Below the pieces are notes generated by a model. The model was not told the DNA's origin. It searched no databases and saw only the letters and a program-made list of their open reading frames with translations. From the NCBI GenBank assembly GCA_026982335.1, contig JALSHH010000018.1:1-64000 (forward strand): a stretch of 64,000 nucleotides of DNA. The letters are read 5' to 3'. The position numbers and the translations under genes were made by a program. Each line of letters starts with the position of its first letter. Position 1 is the first letter of the stretch. Source of the stretch: Phycisphaerales bacterium. GTDB lineage: Bacteria; Planctomycetota; Phycisphaerae; Phycisphaerales; UBA1924. This document shows positions 34,757 through 43,653 of this stretch, one piece after another.

Positions 34757-35054
34757 AACTCGACCCGTTTTCCTTCAACTCAAGGCGTCGTCGAGTTCAT
34801 CGCCCACAATGCGTCCACCATCTTGTTGCTGCGATCGGAAACATCTGCACCTTCATGACCCATTTGGGTCGAGTAAACCAACCCATATTCAGCGCACGCA
34901 AAGAACAATTCTTGACCGGTCTTGACCTGCGAGAAGCAAATTGGCAGCAAAGAATCACCTTGGCGATCGCTTAGGCCTGTGTTTCGGTCGATTCAGAGTA
35001 AGCCGACGAGGAACAGACCCACATTATGCGATAAGATCACCGTGGAGCATCGTC
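34757..35054. other. Intergenic region before manA; no confirmed gene
   Basis: About 300 bases between the terminator and manA. Short frames exist on both strands: a 39-codon + frame at 34855-34974, and a protein-like stretch on the minus strand with ELFFACAEYGLVYSTQMGHE that lacks a start codon. I cannot support either as a gene. A manA promoter must lie here, but I see only a weak TAAGAT near 35032. Confidence 0.35.
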
Positions 35055-36137
35055 ATGACCAAACCATACCCGATTGTCTTTGAACCGATCATCAAACCCA
35101 AGGTCTGGGGAGGCCGACGGTTGGCCAAGTATGGAAAACTCCTGCCTGCCGACCAACCCGTGGGGGAATCGTGGGAACTGGCAGACCTGACCTCCACAAG
35201 CGATTCGGGTGGTGGGGGAGGTTCGGCGCACTCTGAAATCACCAACGGCCATCTCACAGGAAAAACCATCCGCGACGCCATTGCTCTCTGGAGCGACGAT
35301 TTACTCGGCGATGCCAAACTCACCGACCAAGGCGGGTTCCCGATTTTGGCCAAATACCTCGATGCCAGCGAGTACCTGAGTATCCAAGTCCATCCATCGC
35401 CTGACTATGCCCACAGGCACCCGGATGCGCACCTCAAAACCGAGAGCTGGTTCATTCTCGATGCCCGCTCGGGTCCCGATGGCGAACCTCCGATGATCTA
35501 CAAAGGATTCCTCGACGGTGTGACTCGGGACGACTTTGCTCGCGCGATTGCTGATGGCACGGTGCCCAAAATCATGCGCAAAGAATTGGCGGTTGCGGGT
35601 CACTGCCACACGCTTCCCAGCGGCACGGTCCATGCGCTGGGCGCAGGTGTGCTCGTTGCCGAGATTCAAACGCCGAGCGATACGACTTTCCGGGTCTATG
35701 ACTGGACCAAGGAATACGGGCGAAAAGAACGCGAGCTGCATATCGAGCAAGCAATCGAGTGTGCCAGTTTCGAGCAACCCCCCATTGCAATGCAAGCCAA
35801 AGCATACATGGCCGACGATATGAGCATGATGGCGACGATGCCTCCCAAGATGGGCTCAACGCGCGATCGGGTCGCTGCGACAGATTTTTATACGATTGAT
35901 GTCCTCAGCGCGAGCTGCGCCTCGGTGCCGATCCTGGCCGATGATGATGCGGGCAATTGTCCCGTACTGGTGATGATGCCGATGACGATGGGCGCGTCGA
36001 TTGCCAGCGAGTCTGAATCCTTTGACGAGTTGGTCATTGAGCCGGGGCAAACCCTGTTGATTCCAGCCTCGATCGTCAAAGACGCCTGCCTCCGCGCCGG
36101 CCCAGGCACCGAAGCGATCGTCGCACGGGTGTGCTAA
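35055..36137 (+). CDS. manA: Mannose-6-phosphate isomerase, class I
   Basis: ManA interconverts fructose-6-P and mannose-6-P, feeding mannose donors for surface glycans. The 360-residue cupin enzyme has zinc-site motifs IQVHPSPDYA, KTESWFIL and LPSGTVHALGAGVLVAEIQ. Start ATG 35055 with GTGGAG upstream; the longer frame to 34941 shows no family similarity. It converges on the O-acetylation operon and overlaps its last gene by four bases. Confidence 0.9.
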   Translation: MTKPYPIVFEPIIKPKVWGGRRLAKYGKLLPADQPVGESWELADLTSTSDSGGGGGSAHSEITNGHLTGKTIRDAIALWSDDLLGDAKLTDQGGFPILAKYLDASEYLSIQVHPSPDYAHRHPDAHLKTESWFILDARSGPDGEPPMIYKGFLDGVTRDDFARAIADGTVPKIMRKELAVAGHCHTLPSGTVHALGAGVLVAEIQTPSDTTFRVYDWTKEYGRKERELHIEQAIECASFEQPPIAMQAKAYMADDMSMMATMPPKMGSTRDRVAATDFYTIDVLSASCASVPILADDDAGNCPVLVMMPMTMGASIASESESFDELVIEPGQTLLIPASIVKDACLRAGPGTEAIVARVC

Positions 36138-37324
36138 GGAGCAGCAGAGGCAGATTCACTGAAGAACTCGATCACCCTTGGAACAATGTGCCGCTCGGCA
36201 CTCTGGAAATAGACGCGGTCGTAGGTATCGAGGGCCTGGAGAAAGAAGGCCCGGTCGATGGTGCCAATGTGGATAAGCTCGACATCCTCGAAAAACTGCG
36301 AAAGTGTCGGGTGCAAATAATGCCCGATGAATGAATCGAACAGGATCAGCGTCTTGCCCGGAATCAGAGGCTGCGATACCGAGCGGTTGATGACATGGCG
36401 ACGATTGTAATACGAGATGTCATTGATCGAAAGGAAGTTGGGATTTTTTATGCGTCTGGAGTCGCCACCTTTGGGTTTGGCGTCCCAGAGTTCGACGATC
36501 TCGATGCCGGGGCGATGAATCTGAAGGCGGGTATGGGTCTCTTTCATGTCCCAATCGCCAATGACCTTGGCAATGTCGGGGATGTCGGTCTTGGTCCATT
36601 CCTCGATGCGCTCATCATCGTTCCAGAGTGTCGGATCCACAGCATCAATCATCGTCCGGGCGAGCACCATCGCACCAAGCGAGTTGTAGTGTGAACCGCC
36701 GGGTTCATAGATGATCTCGTTGGATAATTCCTTGAGGGCAAACATCGGCGTCCACACATCGACCAGGTACGGCGTATCGGGTTTGGAAAAATAAGTATAA
36801 AGCAGATCGCGTTGCGCCTTACTTTGTGCAAACTTTTCCTGCGAAGATGGAGTGAGTTTTTCGGGATAGATCGTTACTTTGTTGGGGGCAACGACGATGA
36901 ACAAATCGGCCTTGAACTCGTTATTGGTCATGAAGGTTTCGATCGCTTCGATCGCTTGCTTGGTTTCTTCGAGTGTGCCCAAATCTTCTGCAAGCGATTT
37001 ACGAAAGAACAGCCAGTTCTCCACCCCATGCTCGACCTTGCGGTTCGACCGATCACCCGCCTTGACGGGATTGATCGTCCGGTCGAGCGATACCATCTGC
37101 TTGCGAAATGGCACCCGATCCTCAAAAGCCCGCGAAATCGACGCCCACCAAGTCGAATCGAGCAGATTGCCGGGGTCTTTCAAAGCAGGGAACGCATTGG
37201 GTGTACGATTCTCAAGATCGTGTACAAAACGCAGCGATGCTTCAAGCTGGAAAGGTGCAATTGCAAGGGGAGCGCAGATCGCCGCCAAGCAGATGATCCC
37301 AGAGATGGTCCGTGATCGGTTCAT
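36134..37324 (-). CDS. AlgJ/AlgX-like SGNH O-acetylation protein (second copy)
   Basis: A 396-residue protein with an N-terminal signal anchor (IICLAAICAPLAIAP). The body matches the AlgJ/AlgX family: LFIVVAPNKVTIYPEKL, EPGGSHYNSLGAMV (His of the catalytic set), and LILFDSFIGHYLHPTLSQFF, where the Ser of DSF is the likely nucleophile. It would take acetyl groups from the AlgI-like MBOAT and transfer them to a surface polysaccharide in the periplasm. It is a tandem paralogue of the next gene and overlaps it by four bases. Confidence 0.83.
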   Translation of the reverse strand: MNRSRTISGIICLAAICAPLAIAPFQLEASLRFVHDLENRTPNAFPALKDPGNLLDSTWWASISRAFEDRVPFRKQMVSLDRTINPVKAGDRSNRKVEHGVENWLFFRKSLAEDLGTLEETKQAIEAIETFMTNNEFKADLFIVVAPNKVTIYPEKLTPSSQEKFAQSKAQRDLLYTYFSKPDTPYLVDVWTPMFALKELSNEIIYEPGGSHYNSLGAMVLARTMIDAVDPTLWNDDERIEEWTKTDIPDIAKVIGDWDMKETHTRLQIHRPGIEIVELWDAKPKGGDSRRIKNPNFLSINDISYYNRRHVINRSVSQPLIPGKTLILFDSFIGHYLHPTLSQFFEDVELIHIGTIDRAFFLQALDTYDRVYFQSAERHIVPRVIEFFSESASAAP

Positions 37325-38526
37325 GGGGTTGCTGCCCCTGTTTGCTCGAAGTACTCAATCGCTCGCTCGGGGAAATAATGCTCCGCACTTTCAAAGTATA
37401 CCCGATCATATGAATCAAGGGCTTGGCGAAACTCGCCGGGTGTGATGTACCCGACATGGATAAAAGTAAGGTCCTCGAAAAACTGCGACAGCGTCGGGTA
37501 CAAATATACAGCGATAAACGAGTCGTGAATCACAAGCGTCTTGCCGGGAATCAGGCGCCTGGTTGCCGATTCACTGACGATCCGCTTGCGATTGTGATAG
37601 GTGATCTCGGTGATACTCAAAAAATCAGGACCTGCGATGCGTCGGTCTTCATCCCAGAGTTCTTTGATCATCACGCCTGCTCGGCGAATCTGGGAATGGG
37701 TTTGGGTTTCGATGCGACCCCACTCGCCACCACGAAGGGCGAGCTCGGGAGCCTGCGTGCGGGTCCAGATTTCGACCAACTCGCTGTCATCATTCCAGAG
37801 TGATGAATCACCTGAATCATCAACATCGGCCGCATCGACCATTGCTTTGGCCATCACCATCGCCCCGACCGAGTTGAAGTGTGATCCACCGGGTTCGTAG
37901 AGCAGTTCACCAAGCGGATCAAGCTCGGCTTTGCGATGATGCATTTGGGTCCATAGATCAATCCGCTCAGGATGTCCAGGTTCGGCGAACCAGTTATGCA
38001 GCAAATCCCGTTGAGGAATGCTCGGCTCAAAGATCGCGCGCGATGAGTCGAGAAGTTTCTCAGGATAAATCGTTGCTTTATCCGGCGCAACGAGGATGAA
38101 AAGATCGGCCGAGAATGGAGGCCCATCGAAGAAACGATCCATCGCAGCGATGGCCCGCTCCACATACTCAACCGAACCCAGATTATCCGCCAAGGCTGCA
38201 TACCAGAAAAGCCATTGGCCCGTGCCATAGGCGATGGTTTTCGAGGCCATCCCCGATGCCGAAAGCCCAAGCATTCGTTCGAGCGAGATCATTTCTTTGC
38301 GAAACGGCGCTCGGTCTTCAAAAGCCCGCGAAATCGATGCCCACCACTGGGCATCCATCAGATCATCAATAGACCCAAAACCCGGGAACGCATTGGGCGT
38401 GCGATTTTCCATTTCACGCACAAAAGTGAGCGATCGGTCAAGTTGCATTGGTGCCAAGGCCAACGGCGCAGCCGTCGCTCCAAGACAGATGATTCCCGAG
38501 ATGGTTCGCGAAGTGGGCATAGGCAT
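37321..38526 (-). CDS. AlgJ/AlgX-like SGNH O-acetylation protein (first copy)
   Basis: A 401-residue paralogue of the neighbouring gene with the same order of blocks: SRTISGIICLG anchor, LFILVAPDKATIYPEKL, EPGGSHFNSVGAMV and LVIHDSFIAVYLYPTLSQFF. The shared N-terminal SRTISGIICL shows recent tandem duplication. Start at ATG 38526; a TTG at 38538 and an ATG at 38520 are other options. It lies 13 bases after algI's stop. Confidence 0.83.
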   Translation of the reverse strand: MPMPTSRTISGIICLGATAAPLALAPMQLDRSLTFVREMENRTPNAFPGFGSIDDLMDAQWWASISRAFEDRAPFRKEMISLERMLGLSASGMASKTIAYGTGQWLFWYAALADNLGSVEYVERAIAAMDRFFDGPPFSADLFILVAPDKATIYPEKLLDSSRAIFEPSIPQRDLLHNWFAEPGHPERIDLWTQMHHRKAELDPLGELLYEPGGSHFNSVGAMVMAKAMVDAADVDDSGDSSLWNDDSELVEIWTRTQAPELALRGGEWGRIETQTHSQIRRAGVMIKELWDEDRRIAGPDFLSITEITYHNRKRIVSESATRRLIPGKTLVIHDSFIAVYLYPTLSQFFEDLTFIHVGYITPGEFRQALDSYDRVYFESAEHYFPERAIEYFEQTGAATP

Positions 38527-38539
38527 TTGGTCGGGCAAA

Positions 38540-39967
38540 TTAGAATTGGAAATACAAAAACGGAGAGAATGTGCCGTTGATGATGAGCATGAGTGTCAAA
38601 GGGAGGGCAACAAGCACAAGCATTGCTCGAAAGATCGCTGCAACGCGCGTGTCTGACTCTTCAATGATTGGCCCAAGCGCCATATTGCGAGGCACAAAGA
38701 AAATCAATGATCCAATTGCCAGTGCAATCATGGTTTGCACCGAAACCAACCGGAGCAAGGCAGCCGAGAAGTCGCCAGTGTTGCCCCCGAAGAGTGCGTA
38801 GTAGTACTCGCCCGCAGCGCTAAGCGACTCCGCCCGGAACACGACCCACCCGATCATCACCAAGAACACGACAATAAACCGATTGAGTACCAACTTGAAT
38901 CCCGTAGGGCGTTCCTTCTTGCCAAGCAGCCGATCAACAATCAGCCAGAATCCATGAAACATGCCCCAAACGATGAAGGTCCAGTTCGCACCGTGCCAAA
39001 ATCCGGTGAGCAGGAAGACGAGGATCAGATTCCGATAGGTGAGGAGTCGCGAGCAGCGGGACCCGCCGAGCGGGAAGTAGACATAATCGCGGAACCATTC
39101 CGAGAGCGTCACATGCCACCGCCGCCAGAACTCGGTCATGGATGCAGAGGAATAGGGATGTTTGAAATTTTCGGGGAATCGAAATCCGAAAATGCGCCCG
39201 AGTCCGATCGCCATATCGGAGTAGCCTGAAAAATCAAAGTAGATCTGGATGGTGTAGGCGAGGATGCCGATCCATGCGTCGTTGGTCGTGATGTTGCCTG
39301 AGTTATTGAAGGCCGCGTCGGCGATGGGGCTGACCGAATCGGCAATAAGCACCTTCTTGCAGAGTCCAAGCGCAAAGCGGTTCATCCCGGCTGTCACATT
39401 ATCGAGCGAAAAGGTTCGGCTGACAAGCTGCGAGGCGACTTGGTGATACCGAACGATTGGTCCAGCGATCAACTGAGGGAAGAGCGATACATAGAGGGCA
39501 AAGTCGAGCGGGTTCTTGAGCGCCTTGCCCTGCCCTTTGGCGATGTCGAACACATAGGAGTTTGCTTGGAAGGTAAAGAACGAGATCCCGATCGGAAGCA
39601 TGATCGGCGTCCAGTCCATGCCTTGATAGTTGATCGCCGCCGCGATGCCGTTGATCTGATCGACGAAGAAGTTGGCGTACTTGAACCACCCGAGGATGCC
39701 GATATTGAACACCACGGACAACCCGACGATGGTGTGGAGCTTCTTGGTTTCCCCAGCATCTCTGGCCTTGCCTGCAAAGCGCCCGAAGATCCAGTTGCCC
39801 ATGATCGAGGTGAGCAGCCACCCGATGAACCACCCGCCACCCCAGAGATAAAACAACATGCTGGCGATGAGCAGGACGGTGTTTCGAGCGCGCCGAGGAG
39901 CGATCGCGTAGAGCAGAAGTACGATCGGAAAAAAGACAAACAGGAATGTCTGGGATGAGAATACCAT
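38540..39967 (-). CDS. MBOAT family O-acyltransferase, AlgI-like
   Basis: A 475-residue integral membrane protein with about 11-12 helices. It moves acetyl groups across the membrane for polysaccharide O-acetylation. Family marks: ISFFTFQANSYVFDIAKG, FPQLIAGPIVRYHQV, YFDFSGYSDMAIGLGR, EFWRRWHVTLSEWFRDYVY, and the catalytic His in LLTGFWHGANWTFIVWG. It heads a three-gene operon with two AlgJ-like proteins. A TATACT box lies 11 bases before the ATG (39979-39984 on the + strand). Confidence 0.92.
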   Translation of the reverse strand: MVFSSQTFLFVFFPIVLLLYAIAPRRARNTVLLIASMLFYLWGGGWFIGWLLTSIMGNWIFGRFAGKARDAGETKKLHTIVGLSVVFNIGILGWFKYANFFVDQINGIAAAINYQGMDWTPIMLPIGISFFTFQANSYVFDIAKGQGKALKNPLDFALYVSLFPQLIAGPIVRYHQVASQLVSRTFSLDNVTAGMNRFALGLCKKVLIADSVSPIADAAFNNSGNITTNDAWIGILAYTIQIYFDFSGYSDMAIGLGRIFGFRFPENFKHPYSSASMTEFWRRWHVTLSEWFRDYVYFPLGGSRCSRLLTYRNLILVFLLTGFWHGANWTFIVWGMFHGFWLIVDRLLGKKERPTGFKLVLNRFIVVFLVMIGWVVFRAESLSAAGEYYYALFGGNTGDFSAALLRLVSVQTMIALAIGSLIFFVPRNMALGPIIEESDTRVAAIFRAMLVLVALPLTLMLIINGTFSPFLYFQF

Positions 39968-40006
39968 GCGAGGGGGGGAGTATATCCGATTCGATACAGG
40001 CGCATG

Positions 40007-40056
40007 AAAAAAACCGCTCCCTCACGGTCGCGGCTCGTTCAAATCAAGAATATTCC
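40007..40056. repeat. Dispersed repeat copy 1, terminator-like
   Basis: AAAAAAACCGCTCCCTCACG and on, with GCGGCTCGTT, matches the copy at 40755-40805 at about 45 of 50 positions. On the minus strand it reads GAGCCGC...GAGCGG followed by T7, like an intrinsic terminator, and it starts 5 bases past the stop of the PEP-CTERM-like gene. Confidence 0.7.
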
Positions 40057-40061
40057 AATCT

Positions 40062-40661
40062 TCAACGCCGACGCCGGGTGCCGATGAGTAGCCCCAGCCC
40101 GATCGTCATCGCACCCGAAGGGGTTGGTGTCTGGTACCAGCCATAGGTATGGATGACCTGAGGCTCCCCGCCCCCCCAACCGATCTCAACGATCGGCATT
40201 ACCCCCGAAAAGGCATCCATAGGCGTGCCCCAGAAATCAGTGTAGAGCACAAAGGCATTCTCCATCGAAGTCGGGAGCTCGGCGCCTCCGAACAACTCAG
40301 CGAGGATATTGATATCGGCAATCGTATTCTGATCGACCATGGTGCCGTTGCTCAGAACCATCAAGAAGTTCTCATCGGGATCGGCGACCCCAACCCCGCT
40401 GAATGCGTAATCACCACCAGAGCCGGGAATTCCTTGCTGGGAACGACCGTCAAGATCAAGCGAGATGGTCCAAATCGAGGTGCCCGGCGAATCGGCCCAA
40501 ATCCAGACACTCATTGCCTCAGTCCCCCACATGACCGCCTCGCCATTGGTCGCCCCATCGGGCCCAATTGCGGTGGGTGCCACTTCGATATAGATATCCG
40601 CCTGAGCCTGTGAAATGGAGAGTGCAAGTACGCTCAGTAAACAAGTCACCTGTACATACAT
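40062..40661 (-). CDS. PEP-CTERM-like exported protein
   Basis: A 199-residue secreted protein. Signal peptide at residues 1-21 (ALSISQAQA). The body is beta-rich and Gly/Asp-rich. The C terminus TPTPSGAMTIGLGLLIGTRRRR has the Pro motif, hydrophobic helix and Arg cluster of PEP-CTERM sorting signals. An exosortase would process it at the membrane; none is in the window. AGGAGGAG lies 7 bases before the ATG and TATATT is further upstream, so this gene has a normal leader. Confidence 0.75.
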   Translation of the reverse strand: MYVQVTCLLSVLALSISQAQADIYIEVAPTAIGPDGATNGEAVMWGTEAMSVWIWADSPGTSIWTISLDLDGRSQQGIPGSGGDYAFSGVGVADPDENFLMVLSNGTMVDQNTIADINILAELFGGAELPTSMENAFVLYTDFWGTPMDAFSGVMPIVEIGWGGGEPQVIHTYGWYQTPTPSGAMTIGLGLLIGTRRRR

Positions 40662-40754
40662 CGTGTACTCCTCCTACGCCAAATATACCACAGGGTTGCG
40701 ATGGGCGAAGGGAAAAAGAGAAACTTATCTGAAACTGAAATGATGCAGGCCCAT

Positions 40755-40805
40755 CAAAAAAACCGCTCCCTCACGGTTGCGGCTCGTTGAATCAAGAATA
40801 ATCCG
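40755..40805. repeat. Dispersed repeat copy 2, terminator-like
   Basis: Same unit and orientation as 40007-40056. It lies 5 bases past the stop of the DegT aminotransferase gene (minus strand), again in the place of a terminator. Confidence 0.7.
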
Positions 40806-40810
40806 ATCGC

Positions 40811-42037
40811 TTACTTGGCAAACGCACCCGCCACCTTGGCGATCGCATCACACACCCCATTGGCCTGTTCGTCGCTGAGCTTGGGGTGGATCGGGATGCA
40901 GAACACGCAGGTGCTGAGCTTCTTGGCGACCTTTGGCTCGTCAGAGTGCTTTGCAATTTCCGCAAACACAGGTTGCTCGGTCAATGGCTTGGGATAATGC
41001 ACCGCTGTCGGCACGCCTTCTTTGTTCAGGGCACTGCAGAACTCGTCGCGGGTGCAGGTCAGGGCATCGAGATCGACCCGGCAGGTATAGAGGTGCCACG
41101 CCGGGTTCGAGTTGGCGGTGGGGATCGGGCGATGCACGCCGGTGATTGCGTCGATGCGGTCGGCGTAGATCGCAGCGACTTCGCGCCTTCGGTTGGTTTC
41201 ATCGCTGAGGGTTTCGAGCTTGGACAAGCCAATCGCGCCGGTGATGTCGTTCATGCGGTAGTTGAACCCGATGGATTCGTGGAGGTATTTTCCGGTCTCG
41301 CCGTGTGAACGCAGGAAGCCCATGTCTTTGGCGAGTTGTTCGTCGTTGACCGTCACTATCCCGCCTTCGCCGGTGCCGAGGTTTTTGGTGGCGTAGAAGG
41401 AGTAGGTACACGCATCGCCGAAGGCACCGATGCCTTGGTCTTTGTATTCGGCGAGATGTGCCTGGGCGGAGTCGTAGATGACCTTGAGGTCATGCTTCTT
41501 GGCAATGGCTTCGATCGCTTCGATATCGACAGGGATGCCATACAAGTGCGTGATGGCGATGGCTTTGGTGTTGGGTGTGATGAGCCGCTCGATGTCGGCG
41601 GGGTCGGCTTGGTATGAATCTTCAAGCACATCACAGAACACGACCTTTGCGCCAGCTGCAACAAGCATCGAAACCGTCGCGATGAAGGTCCATGCCGGGG
41701 TGATGACCTCGTCGCCGCGTTCGAGCAGTGAGCCGTAGGCGAGTTGCAAGGCGCAGGTGCCGTTGGCACAGGTGAGTCCGAATTTGGCATCGGATTGTTT
41801 GGCGAACTCTTCTTCGAGTGCGGCGCATTTGCTTGCTGCCCGGAGCATGCCCGACTTGAGGACTTCGGTGGCCGCGGCGATGTCTTTTTCGGTCAATCCG
41901 ACGGACATGAAGGGGACATTGGAATCAAAGACGGGTGAGCCGCCGTTGATGGCGAGGTCTGATGCGGTTGCGGTGGGGGTGGGGGTCATCTGGGTGTCTC
42001 CGTGGGCGACGGCCGATCCCATCGCGGCTTCAATCAT
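40811..42037 (-). CDS. DegT/DnrJ/EryC1/StrS-family aminotransferase
   Basis: A 408-residue PLP enzyme that aminates a keto sugar nucleotide, usually for surface glycans or amino sugars. Marks: FGLTCANGTCALQLAYGSLL, VITPAWTFIATV, IYDSAQAHLAEYK, and the PLP-lysine motif SFYATKNLGTGEGG, then GFNYRMNDITGAIGLSKLE. GAGG lies about 9 bases before ATG 42037, which favours that start over M17. The gene neighbours the O-acetylation operon and manA, in keeping with polysaccharide synthesis. Confidence 0.9.
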   Translation of the reverse strand: MIEAAMGSAVAHGDTQMTPTPTATASDLAINGGSPVFDSNVPFMSVGLTEKDIAAATEVLKSGMLRAASKCAALEEEFAKQSDAKFGLTCANGTCALQLAYGSLLERGDEVITPAWTFIATVSMLVAAGAKVVFCDVLEDSYQADPADIERLITPNTKAIAITHLYGIPVDIEAIEAIAKKHDLKVIYDSAQAHLAEYKDQGIGAFGDACTYSFYATKNLGTGEGGIVTVNDEQLAKDMGFLRSHGETGKYLHESIGFNYRMNDITGAIGLSKLETLSDETNRRREVAAIYADRIDAITGVHRPIPTANSNPAWHLYTCRVDLDALTCTRDEFCSALNKEGVPTAVHYPKPLTEQPVFAEIAKHSDEPKVAKKLSTCVFCIPIHPKLSDEQANGVCDAIAKVAGAFAK

Positions 42038-42101
42038 ACGCCTGACCTCGAAAAAAAAAACAGATTCTCATCTTCAAAAACCGCCTTCTTATGGGCGAAA
42101 A

Positions 42102-42311
42102 ACAGGTATCTCGCCTGACGCCCGAAAAAAACACGGTCAATGGCTGGCACCTGTGAAAACCTGATGTACCTTTCGGGCGTCGGCGGCGACGCCAAGCAAA
42201 AATACGAATCCACGCCGATTGGAGCGAAAACCAAGTTGGCGTTCACAACCTCTCTTTCTCTCTCTGCCAATAGGCAAACCCAGCCCGGACGACCCTCCGG
42301 GCTGTTGTTTT
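42102..42311 (+). ncRNA. Candidate structured RNA ending in a terminator
   Basis: Several complementary segments follow one another. ACAGGT (42102-42107) pairs with ACCTGT (42149-42154). GACGCCCGAAA (42117-42127) pairs with TTTCGGGCGTC (42171-42181), giving an interleaved pseudoknot order. GGCGTCG/CGACGCC (42176-42193) competes for the same strand. ACGCCGATTGG/CCAA-G-TTGGCGT (42212-42242) is a long hairpin. AGCCCGGA/TCCGGGCT (42282-42303) plus GTTGTTTT looks like a terminator. I do not recognise a known riboswitch class. It lies 110 bases before a small exported protein gene. Confidence 0.35.
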
Positions 42312-42420
42312 GGGTTGTGCCCACATCTCGATCAATCTCCCCCTGAATTTCGCCGATGACCCTGCGCACGGACAGGCAAAGTGGTCGAACCGATCCCAGA
42401 GATCGAGATGGGAGACTGAA

Positions 42421-42744
42421 ATGAAGAATGGCTCAACCACCGTCCAAGGCATGTATACACATGCTTCAGGATATTGGAAATTCTGCACCTTTATCCTTGG
42501 GATCGGTTTTCTGATTGCGATGGCTTCCCACGCGGCCCCATCACCAGCCAATGCCAACAACGGGCCAACCAATCTACTTACGCTTTACCAAGCGCAGGCA
42601 GAAATGCTCAAATCGGCCGACGCGCATCAGGAACTGGTCGTCGGTGGGTTTGATACCATCAAAGGACAACCAGCATTTGTGATCGTGAACCAACAAGGTC
42701 AGCGCGTAGGCATACTGCCAATGTCCGCAGATACCGAAGAATGA
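42421..42744 (+). CDS. Small exported protein, unknown function
   Basis: A 107-residue protein starting at ATG 42421, with GGGAG 6 bases upstream. Residues ~19-40 (FCTFILGIGFLIAMASHAAP) are a signal or anchor. The mature ~65 residues (LVVGGFDTIKGQPAFVIVNQQGQRVGILPM) suggest a small beta structure. No family known. The preceding RNA-like element may regulate it. The 290 bases after it (42745-43035) hold no recognised feature except a small GGAGC/GCTCC hairpin near 42825. Confidence 0.6.
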   Translation: MKNGSTTVQGMYTHASGYWKFCTFILGIGFLIAMASHAAPSPANANNGPTNLLTLYQAQAEMLKSADAHQELVVGGFDTIKGQPAFVIVNQQGQRVGILPMSADTEE

Positions 42745-43035
42745 AAAAACACAATTCCCATAAAACGGGCAAGGGTACTCTTTGGCAAGAATCGACGCAC
42801 AGGTAATCAAATTGGAAATTGGTGGAGCCTAGATTGCTCCAGATGCGCCTGAACCAAAATGAAGGCGGAAGGCTAAATTCAGTTGTAGACAAGAATTATA
42901 GCCCAATTTCCGATTTTGGCGTTTGTCCTAACGCAATTCTCGTGTACGATGAAAATGCAGTGCCTCCCAAAGCGAGTGTGGCGTGGAGACTGCAGAGCGT
43001 TCTACCAAATTTGAAAAGGCGTGAGGGATCGTACC

Positions 43036-43653
43036 ATGAATGTAAGCATAAAGAGTGTCGGCCTTTTGGCCCTGACCACCATCACTGGCTCGGCGCTTGC
43101 CGGGGTCGTGTACACCGACAGCACCTCGTTTCTCAATGATGCTGATCCGGGGATATCACTCAACACCTTTGATGATGTCGTGAGTGGACCTTTGCCAGAT
43201 TTGACATACTCCATCGGCGCATTCTCCTACGATATCAGCGCAGGGGGGGGGTACGGCACCGGGCTTTACAATGGGACCGGGGTTGTGTCTACGCAGAATG
43301 CAAACGACCATCTGCTCATCACCTTCACCAGCGGCAATGTCAACGCAGTCGGGGGCAACTTCTGGGGAACAGACCAGTTCTTCAATGTAGTACTGGCACA
43401 AATTACCATTACCCTCAGCGATGGAACCGAAGTGACATTTGACTCGACAGGACCAGCGGTCTTCCGTGGATTCAGCACCGATGTCTTTATCACGAGCATG
43501 ACGATCGATGCCAAGTCCGCAACGGGTGCGTGGGCGACAATGGACAACCTCTATGTGGGCGCAGCGGTCGTTCCCTTGCCGCCAGCAGCATGGGCAGGGC
43601 TTGCCACACTGGGTTTGCTTGGGGGGCTGCGTGCTCATCGTCGACGGAGATGA
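43036..43653 (+). CDS. PEP-CTERM sorting-domain exported protein
   Basis: A 205-residue protein with signal peptide (MNVSIKSVGLLALTTITGSALA), a beta-rich Gly/Thr/Asp body like a lectin or jelly-roll domain (NTFDDVVSG, GGNFWGTDQFFN, MDNLYVG), and a canonical Planctomycetes PEP-CTERM tail VPLPPAAWAGLATLGLLGGL followed by RAHRRRR. It is likely processed by an exosortase and displayed or released. GAGGGA lies 10 bases before ATG 43036. Confidence 0.85.
   Translation: MNVSIKSVGLLALTTITGSALAGVVYTDSTSFLNDADPGISLNTFDDVVSGPLPDLTYSIGAFSYDISAGGGYGTGLYNGTGVVSTQNANDHLLITFTSGNVNAVGGNFWGTDQFFNVVLAQITITLSDGTEVTFDSTGPAVFRGFSTDVFITSMTIDAKSATGAWATMDNLYVGAAVVPLPPAAWAGLATLGLLGGLRAHRRRR

Noticed and set aside
34855-34974. 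39-codon + strand frame starting MTHLGRVNQPIFSARK
   Set aside because: No ribosome site, no recognised family, and overlapping open frames on the other strand; too short to support.
42140-42346. 68-codon + strand frame starting MAGTCENLMYLSG
   Set aside because: It lies inside the structured region and runs through the terminator; no ribosome site; RNA pairing explains the sequence better.
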